DNA from: Kitasatospora acidiphila
GTDB taxonomy: Bacteria; Actinomycetota; Actinomycetes; Streptomycetales; Streptomycetaceae
Direction of reading: 5' to 3'
Assembly: GCF_006636205.1 (NCBI RefSeq)
Contig: NZ_VIGB01000003.1
Location: 1,550,001-1,614,000 of the forward strand
Length of the DNA stretch: 64,000 nucleotides
The notes beneath the pieces are model-generated. The model saw only the letters and a program-made list of their open reading frames with translations, was not told where the DNA came from and did no database searches. A program made the translations under genes and the position numbers. Numbering within the stretch: position 1 is the first letter of the stretch; each line of letters opens with the position of its first letter. Below, piece by piece: positions 9,101 through 16,806 of this stretch.

Positions 9101-9236
9101 CGGGCGGCCTCCGCCTGCTCGGTACGGTCGGTCATCGGGCGGCCTCCGCCTGCTCGGTACGGTCGGTCATCGGGCGGCCTCCGCCTGCTCGGTAGGGTCG
9201 GTCATCGGGCGGCCTCCGCCTGTTCGGTACGGTCGG
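9091..9236 (-). repeat. 35-bp tandem repeats (four copies) across a gene junction
   Basis: Units start at 9091, 9126, 9161 and 9196, followed by six bases of a fifth. Copies differ at only a few positions (for example 9195 and 9223). Read on the minus strand, each unit contains GGAGG, then CCGCCCG, then ATGA, that is, a ribosome site, a start codon and an overlapping stop codon. The array sits exactly between the M24 peptidase-like gene and the EphD-like gene, and both gene ends share the repeat sequence. Confidence 0.95.
9097..9205 (-). other. Chain of three coupled 12-residue mini-ORFs
   Basis: Three successive minus-strand reading frames (9205-9167, 9170-9132, 9135-9097) code MTDPTEQAEAAR once and MTDRTEQAEAAR twice. 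Each starts inside the stop of the one before (ATGA), and the last hands over to the EphD-like start at 9100. The peptides equal the C-terminal tail of the M24 protein plus the first residues of the EphD-like protein, so they arose by duplication of the junction. Ribosome coupling through the chain is inferred. Confidence 0.6.
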
Positions 9237-10071
9237 ACCCGCCGCGGGCGGGCTCGGCCCAGCGCCGCACGTGCGGCAGGTCGTCGTCCAGCCAGTAGGC
9301 ATCATCCTCGGTGACCACCAGCAGCTCCTCGAACTTGATGCCGGTGTCGCGGAAGCCGATGTGCGGTTCGACCGCCCACAGGCCGGGCGTCGGCGCGTGC
9401 CGGGAGGAGCGGCCGTCGGCCCAGAGCGGTGAACGGCCGTGCAGCCGTTCGGCGATGAGCTCGCGGCCCAGGGTCTGCAGGGTGCGCAGGCCGAAGCCGA
9501 AGAGGTTCACGCCGGCGGGGGCCCGGCTGGTGTTGCGGGTCACCTGGTGGCCGATCACCCGCCCAGGGTAGACCTGGTGGCGGTTGTCGTAGCCGTGCGC
9601 GGCGATCTGCGCGTCGACGGCGGCGTAGATCTCGTTCAGCGGCTTGCGGGCCCTGACCTCGCGCAGGATCAACTCCCGGTAGATCTGGAGGTCCTGGGCG
9701 AGCCGGTCCCAGATCCGGTTCTCGCCGACCTTGCCGCCGTAGCCGATGTCGGCGGTGTAGCCGTCCACCACCGGTGCGCAGTCCAGCACGTAGGGCATGC
9801 CCTCCTGCAGCACCCGCCCGCCGGCGAAGAACTGCAGCGGGGTGTGGAAGTGCCGGAACGCGGTGCGGTCACCGAACCAGGCGAACGGCACGTGGAAGAA
9901 GTCGGTCACCCCAGCGGCCACCAGATGTCGGCGCAGCCGGTCGGTGGCCTGCCGCTCGGTGACCCCGGGCTCGATCCAGGCGGCGGTCTTCTCCGCGCAG
10001 TCGTAAGCGAGTTGCTGGATCTCGCGGAACTTCGCCAGGTCGGCGTCGGAGTAGGTGAAGGTGGATGCCAT
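9202..10071 (-). CDS. M24-family metallopeptidase-like protein (Xaa-Pro peptidase fold)
   Basis: The 289-residue protein has a pita-bread fold signature with metal ligands in the expected order: two Asp in VLDCAPVVDGYTADIGY (near 96-108), His in VIGHQVTRN (near 177), Glu in VEPHIGF (near 237) and Glu in KFEELLVV (near 249). Family members cleave N-terminal residues, often before proline, or act as hydrolases on other amides. The ATG lies 3 bases after the reductase stop, so the genes are co-transcribed. Its last codons belong to the 35-bp repeat array and the stop overlaps the next start. Confidence 0.85.
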   Translation of the reverse strand: MASTFTYSDADLAKFREIQQLAYDCAEKTAAWIEPGVTERQATDRLRRHLVAAGVTDFFHVPFAWFGDRTAFRHFHTPLQFFAGGRVLQEGMPYVLDCAPVVDGYTADIGYGGKVGENRIWDRLAQDLQIYRELILREVRARKPLNEIYAAVDAQIAAHGYDNRHQVYPGRVIGHQVTRNTSRAPAGVNLFGFGLRTLQTLGRELIAERLHGRSPLWADGRSSRHAPTPGLWAVEPHIGFRDTGIKFEELLVVTEDDAYWLDDDLPHVRRWAEPARGGSDRTEQAEAAR

Positions 10072-10074
10072 CGG

Positions 10075-11297
10075 TCAGACCTCCAGGACCAGGGTCTCGC
10101 CCTCGGCCGCCCGGGACACGCAGGGCAGCAGGGCTCCGGCTGCGCGCTCCTCGGCGGTGAGCCGGCGATCGCGGTGTTCGGGGGTGCCGGCCAGCACCCG
10201 GACCTGGCAGGTGCCGCAGAACCCCTGGTGGCAGGAGTACGGCGTGCCGGGCCGGGCCTCGCGCAGCACGTCGAGCGCGGACTTGTCGGCGGGGACGGCC
10301 AGTTCCTCTCCGCTGCCGGAGAGCTTGAGGGTGAACGGCCGGCCGTCGCGCACCGGCGCGGCGCCGAACCGCTCGAAGTGCAGCGCGGTGGCGGGCGAGG
10401 CGTCGAAGGCCTGTTGGACAGCGGCCAGCATGGGGGTCGGGCCGCAGCAGTAGACGGCGGCGCCCCGGCCGGCCCGGGCCAGCAGTTGCTCGCCGGTGGG
10501 TGTGCCGCCGACCAGCAGGGTGACCCTCCCGGGGCCAGCGCCGTCAGCTCCTCGGCGAACGGCATGGTCTCGGCGCTGCGCCCGGCGTAGACCAACTGCC
10601 AGTCGAGATCCTGGTGTTGGGCTTCATGGGCGATCGGCAGCAGCGGCGTGATGCCGATGCCGCCGGCGATCAGCAGCAGCTTGGGTTCGGCGCAGAAGAC
10701 GAAGCCGTTGCGGGGGCGCCGGACGGTGAGCCGGGCGCCGACGTGGAGTTCGTCGTGGATCTCCACCGAGCCGCCGCCACCGCCGGCGATCCGGCGCACC
10801 GCGATCCGGTAGCCGCCGCGGTCGGCGGGGTCGCCGCAGAGCGAGTAGTGGCGCACCCGGCCGGAGGGCAAGGTGAGTCGGAGGTGGGCGCCGGGCTGCC
10901 AGGGGGGCAGCGGGCTACCGGCCGGGTCGGCGAGGCGCAGCTCCACCACGTCGTCGGCGACCGGGCGGTGGGCGGTCACCACCAGGACCAGCGGGGCGCG
11001 GCCGCGGCTGGGCGGGCGGCGCGGGCTGCGGCGCAGCGGCGGGCTGGCCAGGGCGGGGGTGTAGAGGTCGCTGAACCGGGTGAGCAGGCTGAAGAAGCGG
11101 TCGGCCCGGGGGCGGCCGTAGAGGTCCGGCGGCGGGGTGTCCAGGTCGTGGCGGCTGGTGCGGCCGAAGGCCAGGGTGGGGGCGGGGTCGGTGGCCTGCG
11201 GGGGTCCGGCGGGGGCGAATTCCGCGTCCCCTGCGCGTTCGGCGGCAGCTCTCGCGGCGGCGGGCTCGGTGGCCGGGTCGGCGGCCGGTGGGGTCAT
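10075..11297 (-). CDS. Ferredoxin-NAD(P) reductase with C-terminal [2Fe-2S] domain; frameshifted in this sequence
   Basis: The product would be an FAD- or FMN-dependent oxidoreductase of the phthalate dioxygenase reductase type, passing electrons from NAD(P)H to an oxygenase. The first frame (11297 to about 10530) holds a 95-residue extension, the flavin domain (VRHYSLCGD) and the NAD domain (AGGIGITPLLPI). The second frame (about 10530 to 10075) continues with YCCGPTPML and a plant-type ferredoxin, CHQGFCGTCQ, with a fourth Cys in LLPCVS. One extra C in the run at 10528-10530 rejoins the frames, so this may be a sequence error. It lies in the operon between the metal-dependent hydrolase and the M24 gene. 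Confidence 0.85.
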
Positions 11298-11318
11298 CTC
11301 GGGCTCCTGGAGGGTGGT

Positions 11319-12206
11319 TCAGCGGGCGGCGGCGGCCCGGGCGGCGGGCGAGGTGGCCAGGTAGCCGAGCGCCTGGGCGCTGGACCCCTCCTGGGTGGGG
11401 TGGTAGCGGACCTTGAAGTACCGCAGCCCGGAGCGGAGCGACTGGATCGGGTCCGGCAGCATGCCGCGCTGCGCGCCGTCCCAGGCCTGCCGCCAGCTGG
11501 GCTTCAGTCGGCCGCGCAGCTCCGGGTCGGCCGCCAGCAGGTAGCGCACGCCGCGCACCCACAGGTGCACCAGCAGCGGCCCGCCGAGCACCATGCCGCG
11601 GATCCGCCGACCGTAGCCCCGGTCCAGGTGGACCAGGAGGTCGAAGGCGACGCTGCGGTGCTCGACCTCCTCGGCGCCGTGCCAGCGCAGCAGGTCGAGC
11701 ATCGTCGGGTCGGCCTTGGCCCGCTCCAGGCCCGGCGAGTTGAGCGCCCAGTTGCCGAGGAAGGCGGTGAAGTGCTCGATCGCGGCGACGAAGGCCACCC
11801 GCTCGATGATGTTCTCGCGCCGCTGGCGGGGGCTCAGGTGCGGCTTCGGACCGAGGATCCGCTGGAACAGCCAGGCGATCTGGCGCACGTAGGGGCGCGG
11901 GTCGAGTCCCTGGCCGAGCAGGTGGTCCAGCACCTCCTGGTGGGCCTCGGCGTGGATCGCCTCCTGGCCGATGAAGCCGAGCACCTCCTCGCGCAGCTGC
12001 TCGTCGGTGATCAGCGGCAGCGCGTCCTTGAAGACCTCGGTGAACCAGCGCTCGCCCTCGGGCAGCAGCAGGTGCAGCACATTGATGGTGTGGGTGGCGA
12101 ACGGCTCGTCCGGGATCCAGTGCAGCGGCAGCCGGCTCCAGTCGAACTTCACATCGCGGGGCTCCAGCACGAGGTCGGTGTGGACCTCTGCGGCGGTTCT
12201 GGGCAT
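11319..12206 (-). CDS. Predicted metal-dependent hydrolase (PF10118-type)
   Basis: The 295-residue protein matches a family of predicted metal-dependent hydrolases with a helical, ferritin-like arrangement of acidic residues and histidines: EAIHAEAHQEV near 83, AAIEHFTAF near 145 and GAEEVEHRSVAFD near 178. The function in actinobacteria is not established; a diiron or other metal site is likely from these motifs. ATG 12206 is chosen because GGAGGG lies 6 bases upstream. It is the first gene of the four-gene minus-strand operon ending at 7355, and its neighbours (a ferredoxin reductase and an EphD-like enzyme) suggest a multi-step oxidation of a lipophilic substrate. Confidence 0.82.
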   Translation of the reverse strand: MPRTAAEVHTDLVLEPRDVKFDWSRLPLHWIPDEPFATHTINVLHLLLPEGERWFTEVFKDALPLITDEQLREEVLGFIGQEAIHAEAHQEVLDHLLGQGLDPRPYVRQIAWLFQRILGPKPHLSPRQRRENIIERVAFVAAIEHFTAFLGNWALNSPGLERAKADPTMLDLLRWHGAEEVEHRSVAFDLLVHLDRGYGRRIRGMVLGGPLLVHLWVRGVRYLLAADPELRGRLKPSWRQAWDGAQRGMLPDPIQSLRSGLRYFKVRYHPTQEGSSAQALGYLATSPAARAAAAR

Positions 12207-12417
12207 GGGGCCCTCCTGACCTGCGGGTGTGGGCAACTGACCTTGAGGTGGCAGCACCTCAAACTACTGGCCGGTACTTCGCCTCACAAGGGTTTGCGGC
12301 GTTCTTATCGACAGTGAGTCTAATAAGATCGCGAACGGTCCAACCCCGGTCGCCACCCGCCCTCTCCGCACCTAGCGTGAGGTCGCCGGTACCGTCCGGC
12401 AGGAGAGGAGCAGAATT

Positions 12418-12852
12418 ATGATCACCGCCCGTGACATCATGCACGCCAACGCGCAATGCATCGACGCCAACGAGACGCTGCGCGAGGCCTCGAAGATGAT
12501 GAGGGCCAGCGGAGTTGGCGCGCTGCCGATCTGCGGCCCGGACAAGAAGCTCAAGGGCATCATCACCGACCGTGACATCGTGCTGGAGTGTCTCGGCACC
12601 GGCAAGGACCCCGACACGATGCGGGCCATGGACCTCGCCGGTCACCTGCACTGCGTGCGCGCCGACGACGACATGGACGCGGTGCTGAAGAAGATGGAGC
12701 AGCACCAGATCCGCCGGATGCCCGTGATCGATGACGGCAAGCTGGTCGGCATCATCACCGAGAAGGACCTGGCGATGGGCCACCGGATGGCCAAGGGTGT
12801 GACCGACCAGCAGATCATCGACTTCATGGACAGCATGTTCGCCAAGCACTGA
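12418..12852 (+). CDS. Two-CBS-domain protein
   Basis: The 144-residue protein consists almost entirely of a CBS pair: first domain at about 1-60 (TARDIMHANAQCIDANETL and GIITDRDIVLECL), second at about 75-135 (RRMPVIDDGKLVGIITEKDLAM). CBS pairs bind adenine nucleotides or S-adenosylmethionine and act as sensors. No catalytic domain is attached, so it is probably a free-standing regulator, as found in many actinobacteria. A strong GGAGAGGAG lies just before the ATG. It is divergent from the metal-dependent hydrolase operon. Confidence 0.92.
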   Translation: MITARDIMHANAQCIDANETLREASKMMRASGVGALPICGPDKKLKGIITDRDIVLECLGTGKDPDTMRAMDLAGHLHCVRADDDMDAVLKKMEQHQIRRMPVIDDGKLVGIITEKDLAMGHRMAKGVTDQQIIDFMDSMFAKH

Positions 12853-12880
12853 GGCGGAGCGCGGGCACGCGAACAGCGAC

Positions 12881-12916
12881 GCGGGCCGGGGCCCCCGAGG
12901 AGGGGTCCCGGCCCGC
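12881..12916. terminator. Bidirectional hairpin terminator
   Basis: A 15-bp stem (12881-12895 with 12902-12916, one G-T pair) and a 6-base loop CGAGGA separate the convergent CBS and NTF2-like genes. The first ten pairs are GCGGGCCGGG with its complement. Confidence 0.85.
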
Positions 12917-12937
12917 GCCGCCGCCGTCAGCCGGCCG

Positions 12938-13378
12938 TCACTCGCCCTGGAGCTTCTCCACCAGCTCGGACAGGCCGCCGCGGGCCTTGATGAAGCCGAG
13001 GTGGTCGTGGAAGTCCCGGCTGTGCACGATCAGACCGTCGCGCACCCGGAGCACCTGGATGTTCGAGACCTCGAAGGTCGTGTCGGTCGACTTCTGGTAC
13101 ACCTCGTAGTCGTACTCGGCGACGATCACTTCCGGATCGTCGGTCTCCCGGATCACCTGGTTCTTCCCGGTCAGCGTGAACGGAACGTTCTCGCGCACCA
13201 TCCCGAAGCGCTCCCGGATCGCGGCCTGGCCCTCGATCCGCCGCGGCGCGAGCGGCTCGAAGACGATCTCCACCACGGCATCCTCGGCATAGAGGTCGGC
13301 CAGGCCGGCGAACTCGCCGGAGGTGATTCCGGCGTGCAGCTTCTCGAAGACCTCGCGCGGCGTTGCGGTTTCAGACAT
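12938..13378 (-). CDS. SnoaL/NTF2-like protein
   Basis: The 146-residue protein has the cone-shaped NTF2 fold pattern: an N-terminal helix (PREVFEKLHAGITSGEFAGLADLY), then AEDAVVEIVF and a long strand-rich half ending in VHSRDFHDHLGFIK. Members bind or isomerise small hydrophobic molecules. ATG 13378 is chosen over an upstream TTG because GGGGG lies 6-7 bases before it. It is divergent from a TetR gene across shared repeats, so it is a probable target of that regulator. Confidence 0.85.
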   Translation of the reverse strand: MSETATPREVFEKLHAGITSGEFAGLADLYAEDAVVEIVFEPLAPRRIEGQAAIRERFGMVRENVPFTLTGKNQVIRETDDPEVIVAEYDYEVYQKSTDTTFEVSNIQVLRVRDGLIVHSRDFHDHLGFIKARGGLSELVEKLQGE

Positions 13379-13395
13379 GATCAACCCCCAGACAT

Positions 13396-13466
13396 ACCGG
13401 TCGCTAGAATCGGACTAGCGACTCCGGTTTCTCTGGAGGCGACGATACGGACTGGCGACTCCGGTT
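13396..13466. promoter_or_regulatory. Candidate TetR operators between the NTF2-like and TetR genes
   Basis: A 19-bp direct repeat with one mismatch (CGGACTAGCGACTCCGGTT at 13411-13429; CGGACTGGCGACTCCGGTT at 13448-13466) lies 37 bp apart, start to start. The first copy is also part of an inverted repeat, CGCTAG (13402-13407) with CTAGCG (13415-13420), extended by ACCGG and CCGGT. The position between divergent genes fits autoregulation by the TetR protein. Confidence 0.6.
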
Positions 13467-13494
13467 GTCCAGCGACGGGAAGGACCAGGACGAC

Positions 13495-14070
13495 GTGAGC
13501 ACTGACCAGGCGCGCCCACTACGGGCGGACGCAGCCCGCAACCGGGCCCGGCTGCTGGACGTCGCCGCCCAGGTCTTCGCCGACCGGGGAGTCTCGGTGA
13601 CCACCGAGGAGATCGCGAAGGCGGCGGGCGTCGGCGTCGGCACGCTCTTCCGGCACTTCCCCACCAAGGAGGCACTGCTGGAGGCGGTGCTCCTGCGCCG
13701 CCTGGAGACGCTGAGCACCGAGATCGCCCGGCTGCTGGCCGAACAGGACCCGGCCGCGGCCTTCTTCGCCACCTTCACCCTGGTGATCGACCAGTCGGCC
13801 GGCAAGAACGAGTACGCCCGCGCCCTGGCAGCGGCCGGGATCGACGTCCACCAGAGCCTCCAGGAGCCGGCCCAGGTGCTCCGAGCCCGGCTGACCGAGG
13901 TCCTGACCGGCGCCCAGCAAGCGGGCGCGGTCCGGGCCGACTTGGGCGTCCCGGAGCTGCAGGCCCTACTGGTCGGCACCGCCGACATGGTGGAGCGCCT
14001 GAGCGCGGACCCGGCAGGCCGGGAGCGCATCTTCTCGGTGATCTTCAACGGCCTGCGACCGTCCCGCTGA
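13495..14070 (+). CDS. TetR-family transcriptional regulator
   Basis: The 191-residue protein has the TetR DNA-binding head at residues 8-55 (ADAARNRARLLDVAAQVFAD then VTTEEIAKAAGVGVGTLFRHF) and a C-terminal ligand-binding helical half (AALAAAGIDVHQSL). GTG 13495 is chosen because the upstream TTG at 13465 lies inside the operator repeat and would add an unusual acidic extension. It probably represses itself and the divergent NTF2-like gene; the inducer cannot be inferred. Confidence 0.92.
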   Translation: MSTDQARPLRADAARNRARLLDVAAQVFADRGVSVTTEEIAKAAGVGVGTLFRHFPTKEALLEAVLLRRLETLSTEIARLLAEQDPAAAFFATFTLVIDQSAGKNEYARALAAAGIDVHQSLQEPAQVLRARLTEVLTGAQQAGAVRADLGVPELQALLVGTADMVERLSADPAGRERIFSVIFNGLRPSR

Positions 14071-14202
14071 GCGAGCCGCTCGATCGGGGGCTCCGGGCCG
14101 GGAGTTCTTAGCCCGGCTCGGACGGGGATCTGGACGCCACCCTTGCAGGCGCTGGCTGACGGGCGGCCACCTCGGGGTGGCGAGGCGGCTTGGCGGGCAG
14201 CG

Positions 14203-15231
14203 TCACCTGCCGCTGTTGCGGATGTGGTCAAGTCCTTTCCGGGCCCCGGCTTGGAGCTGGGGGTCCTTGCAGCGCAGGGCGATTCGCAGGTGGTGCTCGG
14301 CGGTACGGGGGTCGCCGGCGTCGATCGAGAGCAGGCCGAGGTGGCCGTGGCCACGGGCGGCGGCGGGCTCGTAGCTGGACGCTGCGGCGAAGCCGAAGAG
14401 CTCGATGGCCTCGGCGGCTTCGCCGGCCTCCATGAGTAGGACGCCCAGGTTCAGGGCGCCCTTCGCGGAGAACTCCGGGTCGCTGGACCGACTTGCGGCC
14501 CTGAACTGCTCCCGGGCGCCGGCCAGGTCCCCGCGCTCCCGCAGGATGTCGCCGAGGTGGAAGGCGGCCTGTGCGGCGGCCCTGGGGACCGAGGCGCCGG
14601 TCGCCTCGCGGTACAGGAACTCCGCCATGTCCATGTCCCCGCTGCGGTCGGCCAGCGTCGCCTGGGCGAGCAGGGCGGAGCCGACGGCTTCGGGGAAGCC
14701 GCTGTCGACGGCGGCGCCGAGCACGTCGTAGGCGTCCTGATCCCAGCCCTCGGTCTCGCGCAGGAGCATCTCGCCGAAGGCGAGCGCGCCGCGGCCGATG
14801 CTCCGGTACCGCCCGGATTCGGCGACCAGCGCGTACTGGTGGCTCGCGTCGCGGTTGTTTCCGCGCCCTTCCAGGATGAGGCCCCGGGCGAAAGCCACCT
14901 CGGCCGCCACGTCCGGGTCGGTCACCTTGGCGGCCTTGCCGGCCCTGGCCCAGGCCCGGCGGTACCGGCCGCGGCTCAACTGGAGCAGGGCGGTGACCAG
15001 TTGGCCCGCCGCCTGGACCTTGGCGCTGCGCGAGGCCAGCGCGGCGGTGGCGACGGCCTCGGCGGCGGCCGACTCGCCGCGGTTGACGTAGCCCAGGCCG
15101 AGTTCGATCACGAGGTCGAAGTCGAACCACGGTACGTCGGGCTTCAGGCCCAGTGGCACGGCGTGCGGCGCGGCCAGCATGCCCACGAGATCCGCGTCGA
15201 ACTCCTCGTCCGCAGTGGTGCGGTTCGGCAC
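14203..15231 (-). CDS. Tetratricopeptide-repeat (Sel1-like) protein
   Basis: The 342-residue protein has repeated helix pairs of about 34-36 residues (for example VGSALLAQATLADRSGDMDM, AAFHLGDILRERGDLAGARE, ALNLGVLLMEAGEAAEAIEL), the pattern of TPR/Sel1 scaffolds used for protein-protein contact. No enzymatic domain, signal peptide or membrane segment is present. GTG 15231 is chosen because GGGAGGG lies 6 bases upstream; an earlier in-frame TTG at 15267 has no such site. It is related in style to the TPR gene at 57853. Confidence 0.8.
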   Translation of the reverse strand: MPNRTTADEEFDADLVGMLAAPHAVPLGLKPDVPWFDFDLVIELGLGYVNRGESAAAEAVATAALASRSAKVQAAGQLVTALLQLSRGRYRRAWARAGKAAKVTDPDVAAEVAFARGLILEGRGNNRDASHQYALVAESGRYRSIGRGALAFGEMLLRETEGWDQDAYDVLGAAVDSGFPEAVGSALLAQATLADRSGDMDMAEFLYREATGASVPRAAAQAAFHLGDILRERGDLAGAREQFRAASRSSDPEFSAKGALNLGVLLMEAGEAAEAIELFGFAAASSYEPAAARGHGHLGLLSIDAGDPRTAEHHLRIALRCKDPQLQAGARKGLDHIRNSGR

Positions 15232-15340
15232 GTTCGTCCCTCCCCAAGAGCGCAACGGCAAGGTCAAGTCATGGTAATAACTGTTGATTATCCGTCATTC
15301 TCCTTGTGGAAACGCCCGATTGCCCAAAGCCAGCCCCAGC

Positions 15341-15366
15341 CGGGCCGCCCCTCACGGGGTGGCCCG
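15341..15366 (-). terminator. Hairpin terminator after the acyl-CoA thioesterase-like gene
   Basis: The 11-bp stem (CGGGCCGCCCC at 15341-15351 with GGGGTGGCCCG at 15356-15366, one G-T pair) has a 4-base loop and lies 22 bases past the stop of the minus-strand gene ending at 15389. Confidence 0.65.
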
Positions 15367-15388
15367 GGTCCGCGGGCGCCGGTGCGGG

Positions 15389-16665
15389 TCAGTGGGCGGC
15401 GGCCGCCAGCAGCTCCAGCACCTTCGGCCAGCCGGCCGCCTGGGCCGCCGCGTCGCCCGCGCGGGTGCCGCCGAGGTCTTCCAGGTCCTTGGTGACCGGG
15501 TGGGCCAAGTGGGTGCCCTCCGGGAGGTAGGGGGTCACTCCGACGAAGTGGCCCGCCCCCGGGTAGACCAGGGCCTGGTGCGGCCCCGGGCGGTTCGCGG
15601 CCGTCAGCGCGGCGTCGATCTGCCGGGCCCACGGGGCCGAGTTCCACAGCTTGTCGTCCGAGCCGGCGATCGCCAGGACCGGGCCGTTCACCCGGTCGAC
15701 CGGGATGTCGCCCGTCGGCACGGGGCGCCCACCGAAGGTCCAGGCCGTGTCGCCGGTCGGGAAGCCGCGGTTGACCTGGGCGGAGGGTGCGTAGAGGACC
15801 GAGCCGTGGAACAGGTCGGGGTAGTCCTGGGCCAGCAGCAGCGCCGCCTCGCTGCCCCGCGAGTCACCCTCGACGACGATGTGCGCGGGATCGGTCTGGG
15901 GCTGGGCAGCCAGCAGGTGCGCGGCGGTGGCGAAGTACTCCAGCGGGATGTTCTGCAGGGTGTCCGGCAGGCCGGGCAGGTGGAAGTAGGCCACGACCAG
16001 GGCCGGGTAGCCGTGCGAGGCCAGCTGCGCCGCCGCCAGCTTCCCGACGGAGCTGAACCCGCCCTCGGAGCCGCCCAGCAGCAGCACCGCCGGGTGCCGC
16101 CCGGCGGTCGCCGGCGGCAGGAACAGTTCGCCGGTCACCTGGTCGCTCGCCTGCGTGAGCTGCTTCGTGGTCACCCCGGCGCTCATGACCTCGCGCGTGA
16201 GGGTGGTGGTGGCGAGTTGGCGCCCGTGCGCGGTGACGGTGATGTCCACCGGGAAGCCGGGGGCCGGTCCTGTGGAGAGCTTCGGGCCGAACGAGGCCTG
16301 GTCCGGATCTCCCCCGGCGGGGCCCATGGACCAGAACAGCCCCATGCCGTCCGCCCCTGGTAGGAGCCGCTGACCGGGGCGGTCGCACCGGGATCGACCA
16401 CCCCGTGGCCGTCCGCCTTGAACAGCGCCTGGGCGCTCCACGCGGTGCCCTGGTAGTCGGTGTCGTGCGAGCTGAGGGTGATCGTGTCACCAGGCGCGAG
16501 TCCGGTGATCCGTAAGTGAACCGGCTGGTCCAGCAACGCAGTCGGGGCGTCCACCTCGATCACCGCCCTGCTGCTCTCCGAGCCGCCCGACGAGCACCCC
16601 ACCAAGCCCCCGGACACCGCCAACGCCAACGCCAGCACGGCAGCGGCAGACCTCTCCCGTATCAC
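15389..16665 (-). CDS. Lipoprotein of the acyl-CoA thioester hydrolase/BAAT type; frameshifted in this sequence
   Basis: The N-terminal frame (16665 to about 16357) starts with GTG after GGGGGG and codes a lipoprotein signal peptide with lipobox LVGC (near residues 21-24) and a beta-rich domain (PVHLRITGLAPGDTITL). The second frame continues from GADGMGLFWSMG into a BAAT-like alpha/beta hydrolase: VLLLGGSEGG, nucleophile motif VVEGDSRGSEAALL, acid IAGSDDKLW and H in GAGHFVGV. One extra base in the C run at 16354-16357 restores a single frame. Such enzymes transfer or hydrolyse acyl groups; a secreted lipoprotein form is common in Streptomyces. Confidence 0.82.
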
Positions 16666-16762
16666 GACACCCCCCGGTCGCTCGAATCACAGAAATGATC
16701 AGCGAGCCACGATTGCCACTGCCCGAGTCCGTGTCAAGAGCCGACGAGGGCGACGATGTCAC

Positions 16763-16797
16763 GCACTGCCCCGGCCGGTGGACGGCCGGGGCAGTGC
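16763..16797 (-). terminator. Hairpin terminator after the secreted esterase gene
   Basis: A perfect 15-bp inverted repeat (GCACTGCCCCGGCCG at 16763-16777 and its complement at 16783-16797) with loop GTGGA lies 9 bases past the esterase stop. Confidence 0.85.
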
Positions 16798-16806
16798 GGT
16801 GCCGGT

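Noticed and set aside
9091-9236. CRISPR-like array
   Set aside because: The 35-bp units are contiguous without spacers and encode a gene junction, so they are tandem duplications.
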